A stretch of 64,000 bases of DNA from Paracoccus benzoatiresistens (GTDB lineage Bacteria; Pseudomonadota; Alphaproteobacteria; Rhodobacterales; Rhodobacteraceae): assembly GCF_026913015.1 (NCBI RefSeq), contig NZ_JAPTYD010000004.1, positions 175,962-239,961 of the forward strand, in the 5' to 3' direction. Under the pieces are notes generated by a model that searched no databases, was not told the DNA's origin, and saw only the letters and a program-made list of their open reading frames with translations. Both the position numbers and the translations under genes were made by a program. Shown here piece after piece: positions 1 through 7,788 of the stretch; position 1 is the first letter of the stretch, and each line of letters begins with the position of its first letter.

Positions 1-498
1 ATTCGGATCTGTGCCGGGACGGCGGCCCTGACCCTCAAGGGCAATCGGCAGGGGATCCGCCGCAGCGAGTTCCATGTGCCGCTCACCTTGGCCGAAGCTG
101 CCTTGATGGCCGAGGAGTTCGGGGGTGCCCCGCCCCTGAGGAAGCGCCGCCACGATGTCGCAGTTTCAAGCCTCGTGTGGCATGTGGACGAGTATACGGG
201 TCCCTTGTCAGGGCTGGTGACCGCCGATGTGGAGCTTCCGGCCGAGGATCACCCGCTGGTCCTGCCGCCCTGGGCGGGACCCGAGATTACGGCCGATTGC
301 CGCTTCAGTTCTGCTGCCATGGTGCGCGCGATCCAGCATGGCCGGGAAGCCGTCGCTTGCGTGATGGCCGCCAGCGCCGCAGTGGCCGCGCAAGAGCAAG
401 GTCCGGGCGTGTATCGCCTTTACGCCGGAAGCCCGAAGTCCGGCGATGAACCATCCGTTCATCCTGCGGATGCCAACGCAAGCAGCATTGGCGGATAG
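1..498 (+). CDS. CYTH domain protein, 3' part (cut by window edge)
   Basis: The frame is open from the first base, so the N-terminus lies outside the window; about 165 codons are visible. The residues read as most of a CYTH (triphosphate tunnel metalloenzyme) domain: LTLKGNRQGIRRSEF near the start, then RKRRHDV, WHVDEY, GLVTADVEL and WAGPEITADCRF. The alternating charged pattern on these strands builds the tunnel that binds triphosphate and metal in the family. Known members hydrolyse tripolyphosphate or thiamine triphosphate, or make cAMP; most bacterial stand-alone CYTH proteins are phosphatases. A polyphosphate kinase 2 lies two genes downstream, which fits a role in polyphosphate turnover, but that is inference. 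About 40 residues after the domain are low-complexity. Confidence 0.8.
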   Translation: MRICAGTAALTLKGNRQGIRRSEFHVPLTLAEAALMAEEFGGAPPLRKRRHDVAVSSLVWHVDEYTGPLSGLVTADVELPAEDHPLVLPPWAGPEITADCRFSSAAMVRAIQHGREAVACVMAASAAVAAQEQGPGVYRLYAGSPKSGDEPSVHPADANASSIGG

Positions 499-728
499 CT
501 CGAAGGACCCCCGGCCACTTGCAGGCCGCAATCGGTGCGCCATGACGCCCGGCGGGGCTTCGCTGTCTGAAGCGCGTGGGCCGCGCGGCACGCAAACTTC
601 GGCAGGCACCCGACCCAAGCATTTACACAATCGCCATGTTCATGCCAAAATCCCCTCCAAGGCCTCCGTGGCTCAGGCTTTCTCGGCGCGTGGGTTCGAA
701 TGTGTCGGCAGTTTCGGGGAAACTGGGC

Positions 729-2459
729 ATGGTATCCGTCGAATCCACATCCCGGACGATACTTGCCAGCTTTCAGGGCTATCGGCTGAAGTGGCTGAAG
801 ACGGACTTTCCGGCCGGACTCGCGATCGCCGCCGTGGGCCTGCCAAGCGCGATCGCCTATCCGGCGATTGCAGGGCTGCCCCCCGAGACCGGCCTTTATG
901 CCTCGATCGCGCCGCTTCTGGCTTATGCGGTCTTCGGTCCCTCGCGGCAGCTGATCGTCGGTCCAGACGCGGCGACCATCACCGTGACGGCGGCGGTCCT
1001 TGCCGGCATCACCACCCTCGGGGATGCCGACCGTCCCGCCGTCGCCGCGATGCTCGCGCTGATCGTGGGGGGGCTTTACCTTGGCGGCCGGGCGCTCGGC
1101 TTCGCCGTGTTCTCGACCTTCCTGTCGCGGCCGATCCTGGTAGGCTTCTTCGCGGGAATATCCCTTTCCATCATCATCGGCCAGCTCAAGCGCGTCACCG
1201 GGGCCCCGGTCACCTCCGACGGGCTTGTCGCCCCGTTTGTCGATCTCGTCCGCAAGGCGGACCAGATTCACTGGCCCACCCTGGCGATGGCGCTGGCGAT
1301 GTTCGCGATTCTCCAGATCTCCCGCCTGGTTCGCCTGCCCATTCCCGGACCTGTCATCGTGGTCGTGCTCGCGATCATCCTGTCGGCGCTGCTGGACATG
1401 GAGGGCTACGGGATCGCCACCGTGGGCGACATCCCGCCCGGAATTCCCGCGCTTGCCCTTCCCAGCACCGGAGGAGCCTCAGCCGCACAGCTTCTCCTTG
1501 GCGCTTTCGGCATCTTCTTCGTCAGCTTCGCCGCCGGTGTCATCACCGCCCGAAGCTTTGGCCAGCGAGGCGGCTATCCGGTCGACACCGCCCGCGAGAT
1601 GACCGGCTTTGCCGCCGCAAACATCGCGGCGGGCCTTTTCTCGGCCTTTCCGATCACCGCCTCGGATTCCCGCACGGCCATCAACGCCAGTGTCGGGGGC
1701 CGCTCGCAGCTTGCTGCCGTGGTGGCCGCCGCCGCGCTGCTGATGACCATCCTGTACCTGCGGCCGGCCCTGTCGATCCTGCCCATTCCGGCGCTCGGCG
1801 CGATCCTGATCTCGGCTGCCCTCAGCCTGATAGACATTTCCGCGCTTCGCGAGATCTGGCGGATCAGCAGGATCGAATTCGCCTTCGCGATGATCGCCCT
1901 GGTCGCCCCGATCACGCTCGGCGTCCTGAACGGCGTGCTCATCGCCATCGGGGCCACGTTCACCTACCTGCTACGCAAGATGATGTATCCACGCGATGCG
2001 CTGCTGGGCCGCGTGCCGGGCCGCGAGGGCTTCTACAAGCTGCACCGGCGCGCCGATGCCCGGGCCGTGCCGGGGCTGGCGATCGTGCTCATCCAGGGCG
2101 ATCTTCTGTTTTTCAACGTCACCCATGTGCAAGGCCGGTTCCGCGCTATCACAGAGGCCGCGGCTCCGGGCACCCGCTGGCTGGTCCTTGACGCCGGGGC
2201 GATTTCACAGATCGACTCGACCGCCGCGGCGGTGCTTGCGGAAGTGCGTGACGACCTTGCATCACGCGGCATCGCCTTCGGGCTTGCCGAGTTGAACGCC
2301 GATGTCCGGGACCTTCTGGAGCGATCCGGCTTTTTGGGGGACATCGGCCCAGACATGATCTTTGATGACTTGGAGGATGCGCTGCGCGCATTCGAACAGG
2401 CCGACCGCAGGGAGGAAAGCCGTGAACAAGAAAAAGAAGAAGGAGCGAGCCGAGGCTGA
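729..2459 (+). CDS. SulP family anion permease with STAS domain
   Basis: A 576-residue inner-membrane transporter. Roughly residues 1-420 form the SulP core, with many hydrophobic helices and the family stretches AAVGLPSAIAYPAIAGLPPE (TM1) and GPDAATITVTAAV. The last 120 residues form a cytoplasmic STAS domain (VLDAGAISQIDSTAAAVL). SulP proteins move sulfate, bicarbonate or dicarboxylates; the substrate cannot be read here. I chose the ATG at 729 because it directly precedes the conserved N-terminal tail and has a purine-rich GGGGAAA upstream; an in-frame start at 576 would add about 50 unlike residues. The 3' end overlaps the start of the polyphosphate kinase gene by 38 bases, which suggests one transcript. 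Confidence 0.9.
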   Translation: MVSVESTSRTILASFQGYRLKWLKTDFPAGLAIAAVGLPSAIAYPAIAGLPPETGLYASIAPLLAYAVFGPSRQLIVGPDAATITVTAAVLAGITTLGDADRPAVAAMLALIVGGLYLGGRALGFAVFSTFLSRPILVGFFAGISLSIIIGQLKRVTGAPVTSDGLVAPFVDLVRKADQIHWPTLAMALAMFAILQISRLVRLPIPGPVIVVVLAIILSALLDMEGYGIATVGDIPPGIPALALPSTGGASAAQLLLGAFGIFFVSFAAGVITARSFGQRGGYPVDTAREMTGFAAANIAAGLFSAFPITASDSRTAINASVGGRSQLAAVVAAAALLMTILYLRPALSILPIPALGAILISAALSLIDISALREIWRISRIEFAFAMIALVAPITLGVLNGVLIAIGATFTYLLRKMMYPRDALLGRVPGREGFYKLHRRADARAVPGLAIVLIQGDLLFFNVTHVQGRFRAITEAAAPGTRWLVLDAGAISQIDSTAAAVLAEVRDDLASRGIAFGLAELNADVRDLLERSGFLGDIGPDMIFDDLEDALRAFEQADRREESREQEKEEGASRG

Positions 2460-3267
2460 ATTGGCAGCCGCGCCGGATCCCGGCGAGGCCAGGAAGGCCC
2501 GCAACAAGGCCTATGAAGCAGAGCTTGCCCGCTTGCAGGTCGAAATCGCCAACCTGCAGGCTTGGGTGAAGGCCAGCGGGGCGCGGATCGTCATCATCTT
2601 CGAAGGCCGCGACGCGGCCGGAAAGGGCGGGATGATCAAGCGCATCACCGAACGCGTCAGTCCGCGCGTGTTCCGCGTGGTGGCCCTTCCCGCGCCTTCG
2701 GACCGGCAGAAGTCCCAGATCTACATGCAGCGGTACATCGAGCATCTGCCGGCCGCCGGCGAAGTGGTGATATTCGATCGCAGCTGGTACAACCGTCCGG
2801 GCGTCGAGCGTGTCATGGGATTCACCACCGAGGAGGCCTCCAAGCGCTTCCTTCAGGAGATCCCGCATCTCGAAGCCCTGCTGGTCGAGGCCGGGATCAA
2901 CTTGTTCAAGTACTTTCTGACCGTGGACGAGGAGGAGCAGGAGCGCCGCTTCCACAAGCGCATCGAGGATCCGGTCCGCCAGTGGAAGCTATCTCCCATG
3001 GATGTCGAAAGCTATCGCCGCTGGTGGGACTATACCAAGGCTTATGACGAGATGATCCGCCTGACCGACACCCCGCACGCTCCATGGTGGATCGTCGATT
3101 CGAACGACAAGAAGGCGGCGCGGATCAACTGCATCAGCCATCTTCTGTCTTCCATTCCCTACAAGAAGGTGAAGTTCGACGTTCCGGATCTGGGCAAGCG
3201 GCAGAAGCAGCCCGAGGACTACACACCCGACCGCACGCCCCGCAACTTCGTGCCGGCCGTGTTCTAG
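2422..3267 (+). CDS. ppk2: Polyphosphate kinase 2 family protein
   Basis: A 281-residue PPK2 enzyme, which transfers phosphate between polyphosphate and nucleoside di- or monophosphates. The Walker A-like loop FEGRDAAGKGG lies near residue 55 and the Walker B/lid motif FDRSWYNRPGVERVMGF near residue 118. WWDYTKAYDEM and PWWIVDSNDKKAARIN complete the family pattern. The length fits a single-domain class I enzyme. I chose the GTG at 2422 because a clean GGAGG lies seven bases upstream at 2411-2415; an ATG at 2362 would give an extra tail unlike the family. The N-terminus is lysine-rich. The gene overlaps the end of the SulP gene, so the two are probably translationally coupled. It converges on the ceramidase-like gene. 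Confidence 0.93.
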   Translation: MNKKKKKERAEAELAAAPDPGEARKARNKAYEAELARLQVEIANLQAWVKASGARIVIIFEGRDAAGKGGMIKRITERVSPRVFRVVALPAPSDRQKSQIYMQRYIEHLPAAGEVVIFDRSWYNRPGVERVMGFTTEEASKRFLQEIPHLEALLVEAGINLFKYFLTVDEEEQERRFHKRIEDPVRQWKLSPMDVESYRRWWDYTKAYDEMIRLTDTPHAPWWIVDSNDKKAARINCISHLLSSIPYKKVKFDVPDLGKRQKQPEDYTPDRTPRNFVPAVF

Positions 3268-3355
3268 AGGGTGTTGCCCTTGTTTGCCCTGCGCCTTGGC
3301 CGCCCGCACCAGCCGCGTCCGTGAACCTGCCGGCAAGACCCTGCCGGTCCGGCGG

Positions 3356-4000
3356 TCAGGCCAGCCGATGCCGGCGCCAGACCTCGATCATCCAGGCCAG
3401 CATCAGGGCATTGAGGAGGTGCCACAGGAAATGCGTGCCGACGGGAAGGGTATCGCACAAGGGCTGGTCCAGGGTCCGGAACGTCAGCGACACGATCAGG
3501 ATCCCGGCCCCGATGGCAAGGCCCCGGGCCGTGTCGGGCAGCCGCCTGCGCAGAAGCAGCGCATAGATCAGGATCAGCAGCGGCACGGGTGCATAACCCG
3601 CCGATGATCCCAGGCCGGGGATCATGGCAAAGATCGGCACGGTCAGGGCGGCATAAGGCACGAAGCCCGCCGTCACCAAGACAGCAACCCACGGACGCAC
3701 CCCGAAGTAATCGCGGGTGGCGGCAAAGACGTAGAGCAGGATGAAGGCAAGGATCGGCAGGACATCCGCCACCCCGGTCAGCCGGTTCGCGTGGGTGTGA
3801 AACAGCCACGAGCCTATGCCGATGAGAAACAGCACCGCCGCCAGCGCCCGCCCCATCGCCATGTCCCGCCCTTTCAGGCGCGGCCAGATGACGGCGGCAG
3901 CGATCAGGAAGCCGAGGTTCGTCACCGCATTGACCGGCTCGGACCAGTACTCTGGCCCGGTCCGCTCGCAGTAGCTATCGGTCGGGGAAAACCAGGTCAT
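3356..4000 (-). CDS. Ceramidase-like (CREST) integral membrane protein
   Basis: A 214-residue protein with about seven hydrophobic segments. It has the alkaline ceramidase family signatures: CERTGPEYWSEPVNAVTN at the N-terminus, GSWLFHTHANRLTGVAD in the middle, and GTHFLWHLLNALMLAW near the end. The histidines, aspartate and serine in these motifs form the zinc site of CREST hydrolases. Bacterial members are annotated as ceramidases, but their lipid substrate is usually unproven. Its 3' end faces the ppk2 gene across 88 bases; the next minus-strand gene upstream is an SDR, 134 bases away. No operon partner for sphingolipid metabolism is visible. Confidence 0.85.
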   Translation of the reverse strand: MTWFSPTDSYCERTGPEYWSEPVNAVTNLGFLIAAAVIWPRLKGRDMAMGRALAAVLFLIGIGSWLFHTHANRLTGVADVLPILAFILLYVFAATRDYFGVRPWVAVLVTAGFVPYAALTVPIFAMIPGLGSSAGYAPVPLLILIYALLLRRRLPDTARGLAIGAGILIVSLTFRTLDQPLCDTLPVGTHFLWHLLNALMLAWMIEVWRRHRLA

Positions 4001-4134
4001 CGCGTCACGCCAGAATCAGTTGCAACCTCATTGCGGCAAGGGGTTCCGTGCGCCTGGATGCGCCGGAGCAACGGGCCAGTCCGCCGGACCCCGACGCTCG
4101 TGCTGGTGCGGTCTGCATGCATCACGGCACAAAT

Positions 4135-4827
4135 CTAGTCGGCATAGATCATCTTTCGGGTCATCCCGCCGTCAACCGTCAGAACCTGTCCGGTGACGAA
4201 ACCGGCCGTTGCCAGATAGCCGACCGCGTCAACGATGTCCTGCGGCCGTCCGACGCGGCCCACCGGATGCTGGCTGTGATCCTTGTCGGTCAGGTCGTCG
4301 GCATCGGTGATCCAGCCGGGGGCAATGGCATTCACCCGGACCCTGGGGCCCAGTTGCACGGCCAGGGCCTGCATCAGCCCGATCATGCCTCCCTTGGCGG
4401 CGGCATAGGCGAAATCGCCACCTTCGGACATGAAAGCCCGCGTCGAGGCCATCATGATGATCGAACCCCCCTCGCCCATCATCGGCAGCACGGCCCGGCT
4501 CATCAGGAATGCGCCGGTCAGGTGGGTGTCGATGAACCCGCTCCAGTCCGCCAAGGTCGCGGTGGAAAGGTCGAGATCGAGGGGGCCGGTCCTGCCGCCG
4601 TTGTTGACCAGCAGGTCCAGCCGGTCCCAGCCAAGCGCGGCAAGACCTTCGGCGACCGAGCCTTCGTCGGCGATATCACAGCGTATCTGCCGCCCGGCAT
4701 GGCCTTCCGCAAGATCGAAGCTTGCAACCTCCCATCCGTCATCAAGAAGCCGCTGGCAGATGGCCCGCCCGATCAGCCCCGCTCCACCTGTCACGACGGC
4801 CCTCCGGCCGGTCGCATGATCCGTCAT
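4135..4827 (-). CDS. SDR family oxidoreductase
   Basis: A 230-residue short-chain dehydrogenase/reductase. The nucleotide-binding glycine motif TGGAGLIG lies near residue 14, NNGG replaces the usual NNAG near residue 80, and the active-site pair is in YAAAKGG. The C-terminus TGQVLTVDGGMTRKM is typical of the classical family. Substrate is unknown. I chose the ATG at 4827, which has AAGGGG about ten bases upstream; a start at 4887 would add 20 residues before the Rossmann fold. The gene is divergent from the kdp remnant, with the putative kdp operator between them. Confidence 0.88.
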   Translation of the reverse strand: MTDHATGRRAVVTGGAGLIGRAICQRLLDDGWEVASFDLAEGHAGRQIRCDIADEGSVAEGLAALGWDRLDLLVNNGGRTGPLDLDLSTATLADWSGFIDTHLTGAFLMSRAVLPMMGEGGSIIMMASTRAFMSEGGDFAYAAAKGGMIGLMQALAVQLGPRVRVNAIAPGWITDADDLTDKDHSQHPVGRVGRPQDIVDAVGYLATAGFVTGQVLTVDGGMTRKMIYAD

Positions 4828-4934
4828 GGCAAGATCAACCCCTTTTCGCAGTCCCCGAAGACTTGCCCAGACCATGCGAGAGCGCAAGGCAAGGTGGGGG
4901 TTGCCACCCCGGGTTTCCGGAGAACAGGCCCGGA

Positions 4935-4985
4935 TTTTACACCCGCTTTACGCCTCCGTCAGGTTTCCATATCGCCGCTTTACGC
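4935..4985 (+). promoter_or_regulatory. Candidate KdpE operator upstream of kdp
   Basis: TTTTACACCC (4935-4944) matches part of the known E. coli KdpE site. The 11-mer CCGCTTTACGC occurs twice, at 4943-4953 and 4975-4985, exactly 32 bases (about three helical turns) apart. Phased direct repeats suit an OmpR-family activator such as KdpE. Identity of the binder is inference. Confidence 0.5.
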
Positions 4986-4989
4986 ATCA

Positions 4990-5025
4990 TGCCCCCATTC
5001 TCGCGCCATCTGAGCAAAGGGGGCA
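4990..5025 (+). promoter_or_regulatory. Inverted repeat covering a Shine-Dalgarno
   Basis: TGCCCCC at 4990-4996 can pair with GGGGGCA at 5019-5025. The right arm contains the AAGGGGG ribosome-binding site of the tiny gene starting at 5029, so folding would hide it. No known riboswitch was recognised. Confidence 0.3.
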
Positions 5026-5028
5026 TGA

Positions 5029-5115
5029 ATGCTGTCCGACATTCTTTTTATTCTGGGCAGGCTTGCAGCGTTTCTGCTGGCTGGCCTTGCCGTGCGCGGC
5101 GCCGACCGGCTGTGA
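5029..5115 (+). CDS. Tiny membrane peptide upstream of kdpF
   Basis: A 28-residue ORF, start ATG, with AAGGGGG five bases upstream. It encodes one hydrophobic helix (LFILGRLAAFLLAGLAV) ending in RGADRL. Similar 26-30 residue membrane peptides with a C-terminal acidic-Arg-Leu ending precede kdpF in other alphaproteobacterial and actinobacterial kdp operons, from general knowledge. It ends four bases before kdpF and probably shares its transcript. Function is unknown. Confidence 0.5.
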   Translation: MLSDILFILGRLAAFLLAGLAVRGADRL

Positions 5116-5119
5116 GGGC

Positions 5120-5212
5120 ATGATGACAATCGAACTCGTGCTGGGGGGCGGCCTTGCGGTTGTGCTGCTGGTCTATTTCCTGATCGCGCTTCTGGCGCCG
5201 GAAAGGTTCTGA
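5120..5212 (+). CDS. kdpF: Potassium-transporting ATPase small subunit KdpF
   Basis: A 30-residue single-helix peptide (GGGLAVVLLVYFLIALLAPERF is the helix with its usual PERF ending; residues 9-30). KdpF stabilises the KdpFABC complex in the inner membrane. Two adjacent ATG codons (5120 and 5123) are possible starts. It sits one base before kdpA, the standard operon order. Because kdpB and kdpC are absent here, this subunit has no complete complex to join unless another kdp copy exists elsewhere. Confidence 0.85.
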   Translation: MMTIELVLGGGLAVVLLVYFLIALLAPERF

Positions 5213-5213
5213 A

Positions 5214-6665
5214 ATGGCTGGCGATCTGACGTTCTTCGCGCTGTTCCTGGCGGGACTGACCCTGATGGGGATGGCGCTTGGACCCTGGATGGCGCGGGTC
5301 TTCACCGGGCAGGTCCGGTTTCTGGACTTTGTCGAGCGTCCGCTTTACCGCGCGGCCGGGGTCACGGGCCAGGGCCAGCGCTGGACAGGCTATGCGGCGG
5401 CGGTGCTGGCCTTCAACGCGGCGGGGTTCGTCCTGCTGTATCTGATCCTGCAGCTTCAGGGCTTCCTACCCTTCAACCCGCAAGGCTTTGGCGCGATGGA
5501 GGCCAGCCGGGCCTTCAACACCGCCATAAGCTTCATGACCAACACCAACTGGCAGAGCCACGGGGGCGAGACCACCGTCAGCCATTTCAGCCAGATGGCC
5601 GGGCTGACGGTTCAGAACTTCGTGTCGGCCGCCACCGGGATCGCGGTGGCGGTTGCCGTCGTGCGGGGCCTTGCCTCGCGGTCGGGGGCGGATCTGGGAA
5701 ACTTCTGGGTCGATCTGACGCGGGCGACGCTGTATCTGCTGCTGCCCGGCGCTATCCTGATCACGCTGGTGATGGTCTGGCAGGGCATGCCGCAGACGCT
5801 GGCGGCGGGTGTGACGGCCACCACGCTGGAGGGCGCGCAGCAGGTCATCGCCCAGGGGCCGGTCGCGTCCCAGGCGGCGATCAAGATGCTGGGCACCAAC
5901 GGCGGCGGCTTCTTCAACGCCAACGCCGCCCATCCCTCTGAAAACGCCACCCCGCTGACGAACCTGGTGCAGATCCACGCGATCCTGGCCATTCCCGCGG
6001 CCTTTCCGTTCTTCTTCGGCCGAATGGTCGGCGACCGGCCGCAAGGCTGGGTGATCTTCGCCGCGATGACTGCGATGTTCGTGGCCGTTCTTCTGTTCGC
6101 CTATTTCGCTGAAGCCCGGGGCAACCCGCTTCACGCCGCCATCACCGAACCGAGCGTGAGCATGGAGGGCAAGGCAACCCGCTTCGACCTTGCGCAGACG
6201 GTGCTGTTCGTCGTCGCCACCACCGTCGCGTCCTGCGGGGCGGTGAGCCCCATGCATGACAGCCTGATGGCCCTGGGCGGCATGATCCCCCTGTTCAACA
6301 TGCTTCTGGGCGAGATCATCTATGGCGGCGTGGGGGCGGGCTTCTATGGCATGGTCCTGTATGTCGTGCTGACGGTCTTCATCGCCGGGCTGATGGTCGG
6401 GCGCACGCCCGAATGGCTGGGCAAGAAGATCGAGGCGCGCGAGATGAAGCTTGCGGCCCTGACGCTGCTGGTCATGCCGGTGGGCGTCCTGGTGCTGTCG
6501 GCGTCGTCCATCCTGACCGGCGATGCGCAAGCCTCGGTCCAGGACGCGGGCCCGCACGGGCTGTCCGAACGGATCTATGCCTATGCCTCGGGGACGGCCA
6601 TCCGAAACGCTGGCAGGATGTCGAGGAAGTGCTGGCCGCAGGCATCGACGTCTATTCGACGCTGA
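5214..6665 (+). pseudogene. kdpA: kdpA, 3'-truncated and fused out of frame to kdpD
   Basis: KdpA is the K+-channel-like subunit of the Kdp ATPase, normally about 560-570 residues. Here the first ~459 residues are well conserved and include three of four selectivity-filter regions: NTNWQSHGGE near residue 110, GTNGGGFFNAN near 227 and VASCGAVSPMHDS near 336. The sequence follows the family to YAYASGTA and then changes abruptly at about base 6599 into 20-odd unrelated residues before a stop at 6665. The fourth filter region and last helices are missing. Beyond the junction the DNA is kdpD in another frame. The product cannot form a normal K+ path. Start ATG 5214 is preceded by GAAAGG. Confidence 0.88.
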
Positions 6666-6874
6666 ACATCCAGCACATCGAAAGCCTGAACGATCTGGTG
6701 GCCCGCATCACGGGCGTCCGCGTGCAGGAAACCGTGCCCGACACGGTGCTGCAGATGGCTGACGAGATCAAGCTGATCGACCTGCCGCCCCAGGACCCGA
6801 TCCAGCGGATGCGCGAGGGCAAGGTCTACATGCCCGCCGAGGCCGCCGCAGCACCCGAGGACACCGATGCCTGA
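6599..6874 (+). pseudogene. kdpD: kdpD fragment (KdpD sensor-domain piece only)
   Basis: From 6599 the frame reads HPKRWQDVEEVLAAGIDVYS, NIQHIESLNDLVARITGVRV and REGKVYMPAEAA. This is the middle of the cytoplasmic N-terminal KdpD domain of the sensor kinase (normally about 900 residues). The start, Walker motifs, Usp domain, four membrane helices, GAF and kinase domains are all absent. After KVYMPAEAA the text jumps to a short acidic tail ending in a stop that overlaps the kdpE start, the usual kdpD-kdpE coupling. That implies a second deletion inside kdpD, near base 6843. No start codon fits this fragment, so it is not a functional gene. Confidence 0.85.
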
Positions 6875-7565
6875 CGCACCTTCGCCGCTCCGCCTGCTGC
6901 TGATCGAGGACGAGGCCCCGATCCGCCGCTTCCTGCGGATCGTGCTGGAAGGCGCGGGCCATGTCATGGACGGGGCCGCGCGCGGCTGCGAGGGGATCGA
7001 GCGCGCAGCGACAGGGGCGCCGTCGGCGGTGGTGCTGGATCTCGGTCTTCCCGACATGGACGGCAAGGCCGTGATCGCCGCCATCCGCGAATGGTCCGAC
7101 GTGCCGATCGTGGTTGTCTTGGTCCGTTCGGCCGAAGCGGACATCGTTGCGGCGCCTGACGCGGGTGCCGACGATTACGTCACCAAGCCCTTCGCCCCGG
7201 CCGAGCTGCTTGCCCGCCTGCGCGCCCTTGTCCGCCGCCGGAGCGCCGGAGGGTCCCCGCTTATCATGACCAATGGCGATCTCGGCATCGACCTGGCTGC
7301 CCGGACGGTGACGATGGCCGGCCTGCCCGTGCGCCTGACTCGCAAGGAATTCGACGTGCTGGCGCTGCTGGCGCGCAACGCGGGGCGGCTGCTGACGCAT
7401 CGGGAATTGCTGCAGACCATCTGGGGACCGGCGCATCTGGGCGACAGTCACTACCTGCGCATTGCCGTGGGGCACCTGCGCGAAAAACTGGGCGATGACG
7501 CGGCGGCCCTGCGGATGATCTTCACTGAACCAGGCATAGGCTACCGCTTTGCCTCTGCCGAGTGA
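6867..7565 (+). CDS. kdpE: KdpE-type response regulator
   Basis: A 232-residue OmpR/PhoB-family regulator. The receiver domain has the acidic pocket IEDE near residue 13, phospho-acceptor Asp58 in VVLDLGLPDMDG, and Lys107 in DDYVTKPF. The winged-helix DNA-binding domain covers about residues 130-230 (LTRKEFDVLALLARNAGRLL, HYLRIAVGHLREKL, PGIGYRF). It overlaps the kdpD remnant by eight bases. Oddity: the conserved Ser/Thr switch residue before Arg87 is Leu85 (VVVLVRS, where the family has VLSARS), which may weaken activation. Its cognate kinase and target transporter are both broken in this locus. Confidence 0.9.
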   Translation: MPDAPSPLRLLLIEDEAPIRRFLRIVLEGAGHVMDGAARGCEGIERAATGAPSAVVLDLGLPDMDGKAVIAAIREWSDVPIVVVLVRSAEADIVAAPDAGADDYVTKPFAPAELLARLRALVRRRSAGGSPLIMTNGDLGIDLAARTVTMAGLPVRLTRKEFDVLALLARNAGRLLTHRELLQTIWGPAHLGDSHYLRIAVGHLREKLGDDAAALRMIFTEPGIGYRFASAE

Positions 7566-7788
7566 AACCACCCGGATGCCTGTCAGGGCAGGCCGTGACG
7601 CCAACTAGGCAAGGCCGTGAGGGCATGAACAGAACGGCCGCTGGCATGCACAGGCCCCTTTGACAGGCAGGACGATCCCCGGCAGGCTGGCGCTGTTATG
7701 GTCGCATGTCCCGCCGGGCAGATAGCCAGGAACGTTTCGCTTCGCCCCTGGTTGCCAGATCTTGCCCTCCATTCCAGAACCCTGACAA

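Noticed and set aside
600..728. tRNA-like segment (GTGGGTTCGAATG resembles a T-loop)
   Set aside because: The flanking bases do not pair to a T-stem and no acceptor or anticodon stem can be drawn.
446..2191. Alternate-frame open stretch overlapping the SulP gene
   Set aside because: Arg/Pro/His-rich translation without motifs; SulP in the other frame is unambiguous.
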